DNA from: Lewinellaceae bacterium
GTDB lineage: Bacteria > Bacteroidota > Bacteroidia > Chitinophagales > Saprospiraceae
NCBI GenBank assembly: GCA_024642625.1
Contig: JAHEAU010000007.1
Location: 1-37,058 of the forward strand
Direction: 5' to 3'
Length of the DNA: 37,058 bases
Notes under the pieces: model-generated
Told to the model about the DNA's origin: nothing
Seen by the model: the letters and a program-made list of their open reading frames with translations, nothing else
Database searches by the model: none
Part shown: positions 9,180-17,136 of the stretch, one piece after another
Numbering within the stretch: the first letter of the stretch is position 1
Layout: each line of letters begins with the position of its first letter
Made by a program: the position numbers and the translations under genes

Positions 9180-10250
9180 TTAAAGCCAGTTTTTCTTGCG
9201 GAAATACCTGATCAAACCCAGTGCACATAAAACCATGACAAACCATACAATGGGATAGCCCCATCGGCTGTGCAACTCCGGCATATGGTCAAAGTTCATT
9301 CCGTAGACTCCGACGATGAAGGTCAATGGAATGAAAATGGTGGCGATGATGGTCAACACTTTCATCACTTCATTGGTCCGGTTACCCAACAAGGCCAGAT
9401 GTGTTTCACGAAGTTCTACACAGAATTCCCGATGCGTATCGAGGATTTCCTGGACCTGGATCAGATGATCATGGACATCACTCAGATACCGGCGCGTTGA
9501 ATCCGAGATCAATGGGTTTTCATCACGATAAAGGGTACTGATGGCATCTCGCAAAGGATTGACTACCCGACGAAATTGTTGGAGTTGTCGTTTTCGTTGT
9601 TGGAGGTGCTGAAGGGACAAACTATCCTGATCCCGAAAGAACTCTTCTTCGATGGATTCGAGTTCATCGCCGATATTCTCCAAGATGAAAAAATAGTTGT
9701 CAACGATCAGGTCGATCAGGGCATAGAGCAGATAGTCATTTCCTTTGGTCCGCAATCGGGATTCCGGATTTTTCATTCGCTCCCGAATAGGATCGAAAAT
9801 ATCGCCGGGACGTTCCTGAAATGTCAATAAATATGTGGGTCCCAGAATAAAGCTGATTTGTTCCCCTGTATCTGATTCTTCTGTTGAACGGTGATCCAGC
9901 ATCCGCATTGTGAGAAAGACCTGATCCACATATTCTTCTACTTTAGGACGTTGTTCGGAGTTGACAATATCCTCCAGGATCAGAGAATGGATCTGAAATG
10001 CTCGTCCAAACTCCTCAATCAACTCTGTATCATGGATACCGTCAACATTGATCCAGTTCAATCCGGACCATGAAGCCCAGTCTTGCAGATGTTGAACATC
10101 GCTAACAATGGTAGATTCTACCCCATCGGGAGATTCTGTTATCCGCTGAATAGCCTGGACATCACCCTCCAGATCTCCAATGTATACTATAGCCCCGGGG
10201 GGCAGTCCTGACTTCTTGGATCGTCTGTGTTTTTTTGACTTCGGGGCCAT
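9180..10250 (-). CDS. corA: CorA-family magnesium/cobalt channel
   Basis: A 356-residue protein with a basic N-terminal tail, a cytosolic alpha/beta domain and long coiled helices (about residues 190-290). Two C-terminal membrane helices follow. The family signature GMN is at 317-319 in VGVYGMNFDHMPEL, at the end of the first helix, with FVMVLCALGLIRYF as the second. CorA forms pentamers that pass Mg2+, Co2+ or Ni2+ through the inner membrane. It follows gmk by 16 bases on the minus strand, so it is probably transcribed with yicC and gmk. The start ATG was kept because the next in-frame ATG lies well inside the domain. Confidence 0.95.
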   Translation of the reverse strand: MAPKSKKHRRSKKSGLPPGAIVYIGDLEGDVQAIQRITESPDGVESTIVSDVQHLQDWASWSGLNWINVDGIHDTELIEEFGRAFQIHSLILEDIVNSEQRPKVEEYVDQVFLTMRMLDHRSTEESDTGEQISFILGPTYLLTFQERPGDIFDPIRERMKNPESRLRTKGNDYLLYALIDLIVDNYFFILENIGDELESIEEEFFRDQDSLSLQHLQQRKRQLQQFRRVVNPLRDAISTLYRDENPLISDSTRRYLSDVHDHLIQVQEILDTHREFCVELRETHLALLGNRTNEVMKVLTIIATIFIPLTFIVGVYGMNFDHMPELHSRWGYPIVWFVMVLCALGLIRYFRKKNWL

Positions 10251-10266
10251 GATTAAGCTGTTTTGA

Positions 10267-10854
10267 TCAATGTGTCCTAACAGGTACGCCCAAAAACGAA
10301 CAAACGATCTTCATGACCTCAGACAATGCCAATTTCAGATCGTCATTCATGACGGTTTTGTCAAAATTATCCTTGTATGTCAATTCCTTGGTTGCCCGAT
10401 CAATTCGTTTTTGCAAGCTTTTGGCATCTTCAGTTTTTCTGTTTTTTAATCGTTCAATCAAGGTGTCCAGAGAGGGTGGTTGAATAAAAATAGACAATGC
10501 CTGATCTCCATATTCCTTTTTCAAGTTGAGTGCACCCTGGACATCAATATCAAATATGACAGCCTTCCTTTCAGAGAGGATACGGTCCACTTCACTGCGC
10601 AAGGTGCCATAGTATTGATCGGTATAGACCTCTTCCCATTCCAGGAATGCCCCTTGACTGACCATTCTTCTAAATTGTTCAGTCGTTAAAAAGTAATAGT
10701 CCCGTCCATTGATCTCCATCGGTCTTCTGGCGCGGTTTGTAGCCGATATAGAAAACCTCAATTCGGGAATCGTTTGCAATAGATGTTTCACAATGGTGGT
10801 TTTCCCGGCTCCTGATGGAGCTGTAATGACCACTAATTTACCCGAATTGGTCAT
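10267..10854 (-). CDS. gmk: Guanylate kinase
   Basis: A 195-residue enzyme that phosphorylates GMP to GDP with ATP. It shows the P-loop APSGAGKTTIVKHLL near the start, the GMP-binding segment with SISATNRARRPMEINGRDYY, and the lid region TLIERLKNRKTEDAKSLQKR. Length matches the family. Its ATG overlaps the yicC stop by 4 bases (ATGA), implying translational coupling; the yicC-gmk pair is widely conserved in bacteria. Confidence 0.97.
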   Translation of the reverse strand: MTNSGKLVVITAPSGAGKTTIVKHLLQTIPELRFSISATNRARRPMEINGRDYYFLTTEQFRRMVSQGAFLEWEEVYTDQYYGTLRSEVDRILSERKAVIFDIDVQGALNLKKEYGDQALSIFIQPPSLDTLIERLKNRKTEDAKSLQKRIDRATKELTYKDNFDKTVMNDDLKLALSEVMKIVCSFLGVPVRTH

Positions 10855-11729
10855 AGGATATTGGCCAGTTGTTCCTTGATCTTTTCAAGCTCATTTTTCA
10901 TCAAGATCACGATTTGTTGGATCCCGGAATCATATGCTTTGGCACCCAGGGTATTGATCTCCCGACCAATCTCCTGACTGATAAAATTGAGTTTTCTTCC
11001 CTTTTCCCGGTCATCTGTTTCGATTTCCTGGAGAAAATAGATGCAGTGTTGTGCCAATCTCACCTTCTCTTCATTGATATCCATTTTTTCCAGATAGAAC
11101 AACATCTCCTGTTCGTAGCGATTGTGGTCGACTTGTTCGTTTTCAAGAAACTCTGCCAAATTTTGACGAATCCGGGAACGCGTCTTTTGGATGCGCTCAT
11201 GTTCTAACGGTGTCAATTGTTCGACAAGTGCCTGGATGGATTCGATGCGAAGGACAAGATCTGAAGCCAGTGCTGCACCTTCTGTTTTTCGAAAATGGAT
11301 AAATGCCTGGAAAGCCTCGAGTAATCCCTGATGAGTCAATTGCCATTCCATTTCAGAGGAAACACTTTCACTGGGGGTGAGCACTTGAGGAATGCGGAGT
11401 ACCTGGGTAATGATATCCCCTGTTGGGATACCACATTCTGAGGCCAGGGCTTGAATCTCCCGGACATATTTTCGAAATAGGACTGGATCGATAGATGGTG
11501 CTTCGACAGCATGCTCGGATCCAGTAATGGTAATGTTCAGTTCAACTTTTCCTCGTTCGACATAAGAACTGACCATCTGGCGAATTTCCATTTCCTTATC
11601 TTTGAAAAGGAGAGGCATTTTGATGCGAAGATCGAGGAATTTGGAATTGACAGAACGCAGTTCCACTTCAGCCTTGATCTGGCCAGAGAGAACGGAGGCC
11701 CGCCCATAGGCGGTCATGGAGTGCAACAT
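10851..11729 (-). CDS. YicC-family endoribonuclease-like protein
   Basis: A 292-residue protein opening with MLHSMTAYGRAS, the typical YicC N-terminus, and ending with the DUF1732 region (FISQEIGREINTLGAKAYDS). YicC proteins are reported as RNA-cleaving or RNA-decay-modulating enzymes. I chose the ATG at 11729 over the in-frame ATG at 11753 because a perfect TATCTTTG box lies at 11751-11758 and would make the upstream ATG untranscribed. It heads the minus-strand run yicC-gmk-corA and overlaps gmk by 4 bases. Confidence 0.93.
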   Translation of the reverse strand: MLHSMTAYGRASVLSGQIKAEVELRSVNSKFLDLRIKMPLLFKDKEMEIRQMVSSYVERGKVELNITITGSEHAVEAPSIDPVLFRKYVREIQALASECGIPTGDIITQVLRIPQVLTPSESVSSEMEWQLTHQGLLEAFQAFIHFRKTEGAALASDLVLRIESIQALVEQLTPLEHERIQKTRSRIRQNLAEFLENEQVDHNRYEQEMLFYLEKMDINEEKVRLAQHCIYFLQEIETDDREKGRKLNFISQEIGREINTLGAKAYDSGIQQIVILMKNELEKIKEQLANIL

Positions 11730-11750
11730 GCAGTGGTATTGATTAAAAAG

Positions 11751-11758
11751 CAAAGATA
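11751..11758 (-). promoter_or_regulatory. -7 box TATCTTTG of the yicC-gmk-corA run
   Basis: The minus strand reads TATCTTTG, an exact TAnnTTTG match, ending 21 bases before the chosen yicC ATG. No -33 TTG is seen at 19-21 bases upstream. Its position over the first possible ATG decides the start. Confidence 0.55.
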
Positions 11759-11903
11759 ACCATTCACATCTGCTTGAAATCCAGCTGTTCAGCAGAATTT
11801 TTTTTCAATACCTCTTTCCTGAAACCAAAAAAAAGGCGATCTTTGCAACCGCTTTTTCCGTAAGGAGAAAATCATTCATAACTGATTCTAAACCAGCACC
11901 CTA

Positions 11904-12215
11904 ATGAGAAAGGCTGATTTGGTCAATGCCATCGCGGAAAAAACAGGCGTCCCTAAGGTTGATGTCCTGGTGACATTGGAAACCTTCTTCAAGGAAGTCA
12001 AAAGCTCTCTATCTGATGGAGAGAATGTATATATCCGGGGCTTTGGCTCCTTTGTGATTAAAAAACGGGCGAAAAAGATCGGCCGTCACATCAAGAAAAA
12101 TATGGCCATTGAAATACCGGAACATTTCATTCCGTCTTTCAAGCCGGCCAAAGTGTTTGTAGAACAGGTCAAAGGAAATGTGACCGAACTGCCGACTGAA
12201 GAGAACGAAGATTGA
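11904..12215 (+). CDS. HU-family DNA-binding protein
   Basis: A 103-residue histone-like protein. It begins MRKADLVNAIAEKTGVPK, has the conserved GENVYIRGFGSFVIKKRAKK beta-arm region, and ends with an acidic tail (PTEENED) after FKPAKVFVEQVK. HU dimers bend DNA and organise the nucleoid. Its TGA shares one base with the ATG of the following TPR gene, so the two are probably co-translated. A weak promoter candidate GATCTTTG lies at 11837-11844, one base off the -7 consensus at its first position. Confidence 0.95.
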   Translation: MRKADLVNAIAEKTGVPKVDVLVTLETFFKEVKSSLSDGENVYIRGFGSFVIKKRAKKIGRHIKKNMAIEIPEHFIPSFKPAKVFVEQVKGNVTELPTEENED

Positions 12216-12997
12216 TGCAACGACCGCAGTTCATTGCGTTTTTTGTAGCAATCCTTGCTGTTATTCTTCTCTATTTCGGATTTCGGACCAAACCGGTCAC
12301 GTTCGACCAGATTGAACAGACCAGAGAAGCATCGGCAACCACAACGGATGTCAACACATTGATTGCTGAAGCCCGTCGAGACTTAAACAGTTCACAGGCT
12401 GGTCAGATCATCGCTCTTGAACAGACTTTGGATTCAGAAACACCTGATGCCGAGACGTTAAAAGCACTGTCTTCAACCTGGTATGACTTGGGTTATGGAG
12501 CCATTGCCGGACACTATGCTGCAGAGGTGGCTGAAATGGAAATGACCGCTTCAGCCTGGAATATCGCTGGCAGCACGTTTTCACTTGCTCTGCAGCAAAG
12601 TGAGGATGAAAAGATTCGGGCGTATTGTCTTGAAAACGGTGTTTCAGCCTTTGAAAAGGCTATTTCATTAGAACCCGGGCAAATTCAACATCGCCTTAAT
12701 TTAGCGTTGTTGTATACCGAGATGCCACCACAGGATAACCCCATGAAAGGAATCTTGATGTTGGTGAATCTTAATAAAGAATATCCAGATGAACCAACCA
12801 TCCTTTTTCAATTAGGACGGTTGGCAATTCAGACGGGACAAATCGAGAAGGCCGTAGAACGGTTGCGACAAGCAGCTTCTTTGCAGCCCGAAAACAGAGA
12901 TACCTGGTGCCTTCTGGCACAAGCCGAAGAGGCAGCAGGTCATATGACAGAGGCTAAGGCAGCCCACGAAAAGTGTGAGAGAAAGAACAATTTGTAA
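12215..12997 (+). CDS. Membrane-anchored TPR protein
   Basis: A 260-residue protein with one N-terminal membrane helix (FIAFFVAILAVILLYFGF) and the remainder likely periplasmic. The C-terminal half carries tetratricopeptide repeats, clearest at LFQLGRLAIQTGQIEKAVER and the following TWCLLAQAEEAAGHMTEAKA. TPR domains mediate protein contacts; no enzymatic motif is seen. The ATG overlaps the HU stop by one base (TGATG). An in-frame TTG three bases earlier is less likely. The gene leads into the COX24-type small protein and RNase G, a gene order I associate with Bacteroidota. Confidence 0.85.
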   Translation: MQRPQFIAFFVAILAVILLYFGFRTKPVTFDQIEQTREASATTTDVNTLIAEARRDLNSSQAGQIIALEQTLDSETPDAETLKALSSTWYDLGYGAIAGHYAAEVAEMEMTASAWNIAGSTFSLALQQSEDEKIRAYCLENGVSAFEKAISLEPGQIQHRLNLALLYTEMPPQDNPMKGILMLVNLNKEYPDEPTILFQLGRLAIQTGQIEKAVERLRQAASLQPENRDTWCLLAQAEEAAGHMTEAKAAHEKCERKNNL

Positions 12998-13016
12998 TAG
13001 ATAAAATCGCGTAAGA

Positions 13017-13112
13017 ATGCCTTGCGGAAAAAAAAGAAAGCGGCATAAAATTGCCACACACAAGCGGAAGAAGCGTTTGCGGAAGAACCGTCACAAGAAG
13101 AAGAACAAATAG
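13017..13112 (+). CDS. AURKAIP1/COX24-domain small basic protein (31 aa)
   Basis: A 31-codon frame starts MPCGKKRKRHKIATHKRKKR and ends at TAG. Over half the residues are Lys, Arg or His. The pattern matches Bacteroidota proteins annotated as AURKAIP1/COX24 domain, whose mitochondrial relative mS38 and actinobacterial relative bS22 sit in the small ribosomal subunit. By that analogy it is probably a ribosomal protein. It lies 19 bases after the TPR gene and is followed directly by a strong stem-loop beginning in its stop codon. Coding is supported by the family match and not by length. Confidence 0.85.
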   Translation: MPCGKKRKRHKIATHKRKKRLRKNRHKKKNK

Positions 13113-13330
13113 TTCATAACCCGGTGCCTGTTTGCGCTTTTGCGCCCTGTAGAACAGGAACGGGGAACGGATCTTCTCAGCCGGTCTCTTTGCCACGCTG
13201 CATGAAAGAAAAACGCTGGTTCATGAAATCAGTCGCATGACTGGTTGCGATCTGGCGAGCCTAAAGTAGGCTCATTTCGCCAGATCCTCTCGAAAAGGAC
13301 TTCCAGCGCCGGGTGCCCCAAGCATCCGGC
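13112..13330 (+). ncRNA. Candidate structured RNA or RNase G leader: run of stem-loops
   Basis: Between the COX24-type gene and RNase G nearly all bases can pair locally. Hairpin 1 (13112-13168) nests GTTC/GAAC, CCCG/CGGG, CCTGTT/AACAGG and GCGC-TTTT-GCGC. Hairpin 2 pairs CATGAA (13201-13206) with TTCATG (13220-13225). Hairpin 3 pairs ATCAGTC with GACTGGT around a GCAT loop (13228-13245). Hairpin 4 (13249-13286) has an outer GATCTGGC stem and an inner GAGCCTA-AAG-TAGGCTC stem. Hairpin 5 pairs GCCGGGTGC with GCATCCGGC (13308-13330). None has a T-run after it, so these do not look like simple terminators. No known RNA family was recognised. No energy calculation was run. Confidence 0.55.
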
Positions 13331-13407
13331 CTTTGTGCTATCCGTCCTCCCTACCTATTCCTCGGGTGTACTTCCGGAGTGAATACGGGCATCTCATTCA
13401 CCTCTCT

Positions 13408-14961
13408 ATGGTGGAAAAAGAACTGGTTATCCATTCCACGCCAACCGTCGTGGAAATTGCGATACTGGAAGAAGGCCGGCTCATGGAGCTCCACTACCAG
13501 AAGACCAACGATAATTTTACGGTAGGCGATATTTTCCTCGGGAAGATTCGCAAGCTCATACCTGGTCTGAATGCAGCCTTTGTTGATATTGGCCATCCAA
13601 AAGAGGCCTTTCTTCATTATACGGATCTTGGTCCAAAATTGCGCAGCCTGCGCAAATTCACTCAACAGTCCATCACCGGTGCCCACAATTCACCCTCACT
13701 TGACAAATTTGAGTTAGAACCTGAAATCGTCAAAACAGGAAAGGTCGATCAGGTTCTTGGAAAAAAGGACGAACTCCTCGTCCAGATTCTGAAAGAACCC
13801 ATCTCGACAAAAGGACCGCGACTCAGTTGTGAAATTACCATTCCGGGTCGTTATATGGTCCTTACCCCCTTTTCAGATGGGGTAGCTGTCTCCAAAAAAG
13901 TGAGCACACAAGAAGAAAAGAGACGCCTGGCCACATTGGTGGAAAGCATTCGCCCCAAAAACTTCGGTGTGATCATCCGAACTGCTGCAGAAGGCAAGAA
14001 AGTAGCCGACCTCCACGAGGAAATGACCGGCCTCCTAAACAAGTGGAAGGAAATCCACAAAAACCTCCATAAGGCCAAAGCACCAACCAAACTTCTCAGC
14101 GAGCTCGACAAGACCTCCTCCATCCTCCGGGATCTGCTCAACGATTCCTTCAACAGGATTGCCACGAACGACCGGGAGATGTACCTGCACATCAAAACAT
14201 ACCTGGAATCGATCGCTCCAGAACAGGTAAAGATTCTGACCCACTATAAAGGCAGCCGTTCTGTCTTTGAACAGTTTGGAGTCAGCCGACAGATCAAATC
14301 TTCCTTTGGTAAAACCTATACCCTTGCCAGTGGCGCCTACCTCGTCATTGAGCACACGGAAGCTATGCATGTAGTGGATGTCAACTCCGGCCCAAAAGTC
14401 GGTGGAACTGCCAGTCAGGAAAACATCGTACTCAGCGTAAATATGGAAGCGGCCAAGGAGATCGCCCGCCAAATGAGACTGCGTGATATAGGAGGCATTA
14501 TCATTATCGACTTTATTGATATGCGCAATGCCGATCACCGCAAGGAGCTATACCAGGAAATGCAAGGCTTTATGAAAAGCGACCGCGCCCAACATACGAT
14601 TCTGCCTCTAAGCAAATTTGGACTGATGCAGATCACTCGTCAGCGCGTACGGCCAGAGCTGAAAGTAGATACCTCCGAAGTCTGCCCCACATGCAGTGGC
14701 ACCGGCAACGTGAACGCCACAGTATTGATTACCGAAGACATCGAACGCGATTTGGATTTTATCATGCAAAACCGCGCCCGCGCCAAGGTCTCCCTCCATG
14801 TACACCCATTCATCGAGGCATTCCTGAAGCAGCATTTCCGCAAAATGCAACGGACATGGTACGGTCGCTACTACAAATGGATTCCGGTCTATGGCAACAG
14901 TGACTTCCCGATTACAAAGTATGTCTTCTTTGACGAAAATGAAGACGAGATTCGGCTTTGA
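13408..14961 (+). CDS. rng: Ribonuclease G (RNase E/G family)
   Basis: A 517-residue endoribonuclease that cuts single-stranded RNA in rRNA maturation and mRNA decay. It begins MVEKELVIHSTPTVVEIAIL, followed by an S1 domain (FTVGDIFLGKIRKLIPGLNA and VDIGHPKEAFLHYTDLG). The catalytic Mg2+ aspartates are in HVVDVNSG and IIIIDFIDMRN, and the zinc-link cysteines are in CPTCSGTG. The length fits RNase G, without the long RNase E scaffold tail. The ATG at 13408 is chosen because an in-frame ATG 75 bases upstream would add 25 residues that do not look like the family and lie next to the hairpin region. The unusually structured upstream region suggests control by RNA folding. Confidence 0.95.
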   Translation: MVEKELVIHSTPTVVEIAILEEGRLMELHYQKTNDNFTVGDIFLGKIRKLIPGLNAAFVDIGHPKEAFLHYTDLGPKLRSLRKFTQQSITGAHNSPSLDKFELEPEIVKTGKVDQVLGKKDELLVQILKEPISTKGPRLSCEITIPGRYMVLTPFSDGVAVSKKVSTQEEKRRLATLVESIRPKNFGVIIRTAAEGKKVADLHEEMTGLLNKWKEIHKNLHKAKAPTKLLSELDKTSSILRDLLNDSFNRIATNDREMYLHIKTYLESIAPEQVKILTHYKGSRSVFEQFGVSRQIKSSFGKTYTLASGAYLVIEHTEAMHVVDVNSGPKVGGTASQENIVLSVNMEAAKEIARQMRLRDIGGIIIIDFIDMRNADHRKELYQEMQGFMKSDRAQHTILPLSKFGLMQITRQRVRPELKVDTSEVCPTCSGTGNVNATVLITEDIERDLDFIMQNRARAKVSLHVHPFIEAFLKQHFRKMQRTWYGRYYKWIPVYGNSDFPITKYVFFDENEDEIRL

Positions 14962-15351
14962 TAACCTCTAAGTCACTAAGTTTACTTAAGCAGTGAAATC
15001 CAAAGTCTTCTAGAGGATACAAGTCCTTCAGAAGTAGAAAGTAATCTCCTGACGCCCCGACCCCGAGTCCTCGGGGGGAGGTCCGGATCCAGTCAGAATC
15101 GTATGGGTACTAAGAGGCTCCAAATGGCGAGTTTCTTAGTGGACTAACTTGTTCTAAACTCAGATTGATTCTGTCTCTTGTAAAATACCAACTATTGCAA
15201 CGACAATAACCTGAGTGGCTAGGTGGTAAATAAAACCACTTTAAAGATTTCCGCTTTCCATCTTCCACCTTGACTTGATGCTCACCAACACCTGCATTCT
15301 TGCGCTCACCAAGTAATTTTACTTCTATCTTGGTACTCAGCAAACTCATGT
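14962..15351. repeat. Intergenic stretch with GC-rich palindrome
   Basis: About 390 bases hold no convincing gene. At 15061-15076 lies CCCCGAGTCCTCGGGG, a 6-bp stem (CCCCGA/TCGGGG) preceded by another GCCCCGA. Related palindromes are at about 26473-26490 and 26819-26836. Around it are short words on CTAAGT/CTTAGT. A one-mismatch -7 box TATCTTGG at 15326-15333, with TTG 23 bases upstream, may serve the flippase gene. Confidence 0.55.
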
Positions 15352-16818
15352 ATGTCCATCCGAAAGCTTGCTAGCGAAACGCTGATCTACGGTCTGTCCA
15401 GCATCCTTGGCCGGTTTGCCAATTTTCTGCTTGTTCCACTGTATACTTGGATTCTGGTCGATGCTGAGTTTGGCGACATCGCCTATTTCTATGCACTGAT
15501 GGGCTTTCTTAAGGTCCTCTATACCTTGCAACTGGATACAGCGTTCTTTCGATTCGGGCAGGATCCCGCCCATCGGCCAGCTGCGTTCACCGCTATCCTG
15601 CGCCCAGTTACATTGTACATTTTGTTCCTGACCGTCGGCCTGATCTTTCTCGCTCCATGGTCAGCAGAATGGACTGGATACCCCAATTATATTGAGGACT
15701 TCCGACTCATCGCTGTGATCCTTGCTCTGGATGCATTCACTGAGTTTCCACTCGCTCGATTGCGTCTTGAACAACGACCTCTTCGCTTCGCAGGTATTCG
15801 GATCACCGGCATCGTCGTCAACGTCCTCGCAAATGTGCTGTTCCTCCTTATCCTCCCCACTTGGCTGGATGAAACAGCGGCCCCCTGGCTCTACCCTGAA
15901 AGTCGCTTGATTCTGGTTTTGTGGGCCAATCTGATCGGCTCTGTCGTCACCTTTATCCTCGTGTCAAGAGATCTGCGATACCTGTTTGATGCGGGAAGCA
16001 AGGCGTTGTTCGGTCCGATGTTCCGGTATGCAGCGCCACTCATTCTGGTGGCTTTTGCTGGTGTCATTAACGAAATGCTGGATCGTCAGCTCTTGCGCTT
16101 CCTGCTCCCCGGAACGGATGAGGAAGTGCGTGCCCAGATCGGTATTTACGCGGCGAATTATCGACTGGCCATGGTGATCTCTCTCTTTACCCAAGCCTTT
16201 CGTTATGCTGCCGAACCATTCTTTTTTCGGGAATCGGCTTCTGCAAATGCACAACAAACCTATGCCCGTGTTTCCCGCATATTCACCTTGGTAGCCAGCA
16301 TCGGATTACTTGTTATTCTCCTCTTCCAGGATTGGCTGAAGTTCTTCATCGGTCGGGAAGGCAGCAGCTTTCATGAGGGCTTGAAAGTCTTACCTATCTT
16401 GCTGACAGCCAACATCTTGTTGGGCCTTTATTACAATTTTTCTGTCTGGTATAAACTCACTGACAAAACCCGTTTCGGAGCCTGGATTGCAGTTGGTGGA
16501 GCAGTGATCACCATACTCGGCAACGCCCTCTTTATCCCAGAATATGGCTATGTCGCCTCTGCATGGACTACTCTGGTCTGCTATGCTATCATGGTAATAG
16601 TGAGCTATTCCTGGGGTCAAAAACACTACCCTGTGCCCTATCCAATGGGTCGGATGGCGATGTTTGTTCTCTCTGCTCTGGTGGTCACCGGGATCGCAAG
16701 AACCACACTTTCTGATTTACCCAATATCACTCGGTTGATCGTTTATTTGGGGATTACCCTTGCCTTTATTCTGAGTTGGGGATGGTCAGAAAAGAAGTAC
16801 CTCCAAAGAGTTATCTGA
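15352..16818 (+). CDS. Oligosaccharide flippase (MOP/Wzx-type)
   Basis: A 488-residue integral membrane protein with about 14 hydrophobic segments. The opening SIRKLASETLIYGLSSILGR and the FANFLLVPLYTWILVDAEFG region match the polysaccharide biosynthesis protein family, which moves lipid-linked sugar chains across the inner membrane. Further support is the paired-half layout and the helix QIGIYAANYRLAMVISLFTQ near the middle. The nearby glycosyltransferase (17.9-19.0 kb) fits surface glycan assembly, but the substrate is unknown. Confidence 0.9.
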   Translation: MSIRKLASETLIYGLSSILGRFANFLLVPLYTWILVDAEFGDIAYFYALMGFLKVLYTLQLDTAFFRFGQDPAHRPAAFTAILRPVTLYILFLTVGLIFLAPWSAEWTGYPNYIEDFRLIAVILALDAFTEFPLARLRLEQRPLRFAGIRITGIVVNVLANVLFLLILPTWLDETAAPWLYPESRLILVLWANLIGSVVTFILVSRDLRYLFDAGSKALFGPMFRYAAPLILVAFAGVINEMLDRQLLRFLLPGTDEEVRAQIGIYAANYRLAMVISLFTQAFRYAAEPFFFRESASANAQQTYARVSRIFTLVASIGLLVILLFQDWLKFFIGREGSSFHEGLKVLPILLTANILLGLYYNFSVWYKLTDKTRFGAWIAVGGAVITILGNALFIPEYGYVASAWTTLVCYAIMVIVSYSWGQKHYPVPYPMGRMAMFVLSALVVTGIARTTLSDLPNITRLIVYLGITLAFILSWGWSEKKYLQRVI

Positions 16819-16824
16819 CCTTTT

Positions 16825-16989
16825 TTAATAGGTAAAGGTCTTCAACCATCCCAAAATATCATGACGTTTCATGAATAGCCACAGAAGGCCCCAAAGACTG
16901 CCAAAGATCAACAACAGATTGATATTTCGCTTGGTACGATTCCACTTTTCCCGCCGACTTTCATACCGATATCGTGATGACTTACCCAT
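16825..16989 (-). CDS. Small single-pass membrane protein, 54 aa
   Basis: A 55-codon minus-strand frame that starts at an ATG at 16989 and ends TAA. The N-terminal 22 residues are strongly basic and aromatic (MGKSSRYRYESRREKWNRTK). One hydrophobic segment follows (NLLLIFGSLWGLLWLFM, about residues 24-40), then a basic KRHD turn and a short tail ending TFTY. By the positive-inside rule the basic N-terminus should be cytosolic. I recognise no family. It converges on the flippase, with stop codons 6 bases apart. Coding is likely from the orderly layout but not proven. Confidence 0.6.
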   Translation of the reverse strand: MGKSSRYRYESRREKWNRTKRNINLLLIFGSLWGLLWLFMKRHDILGWLKTFTY

Positions 16990-17136
16990 AGTAGATCCTT
17001 GTTTCTAATCCCGTTTAAGAATATCATTCAGGAAAGAAATCTCAGCAGGACGTTTCTGCAAAAGGATGCAATTTAGTTTTTTTCGGGTCAACACTTTTTC
17101 TTCTGTAACTTGATTATGTTTACTGTAATGAAATAA

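Noticed and set aside
13112-13330. Known RNA (SRP RNA, RNase P RNA, tmRNA, 6S)
   Set aside because: None of their conserved motifs could be found in the interval, so no known family was assigned.
13333-13407. Earlier ATG for RNase G
   Set aside because: The extra 25 residues do not look like the family, and they follow directly on the hairpin region. MVEKELVIHSTPTV is a normal RNase G start.
15110-15349. Minus-strand frame of 79 codons before the flippase gene
   Set aside because: No family match, and it lies over short-word repeats and the flippase promoter. It looks like chance.
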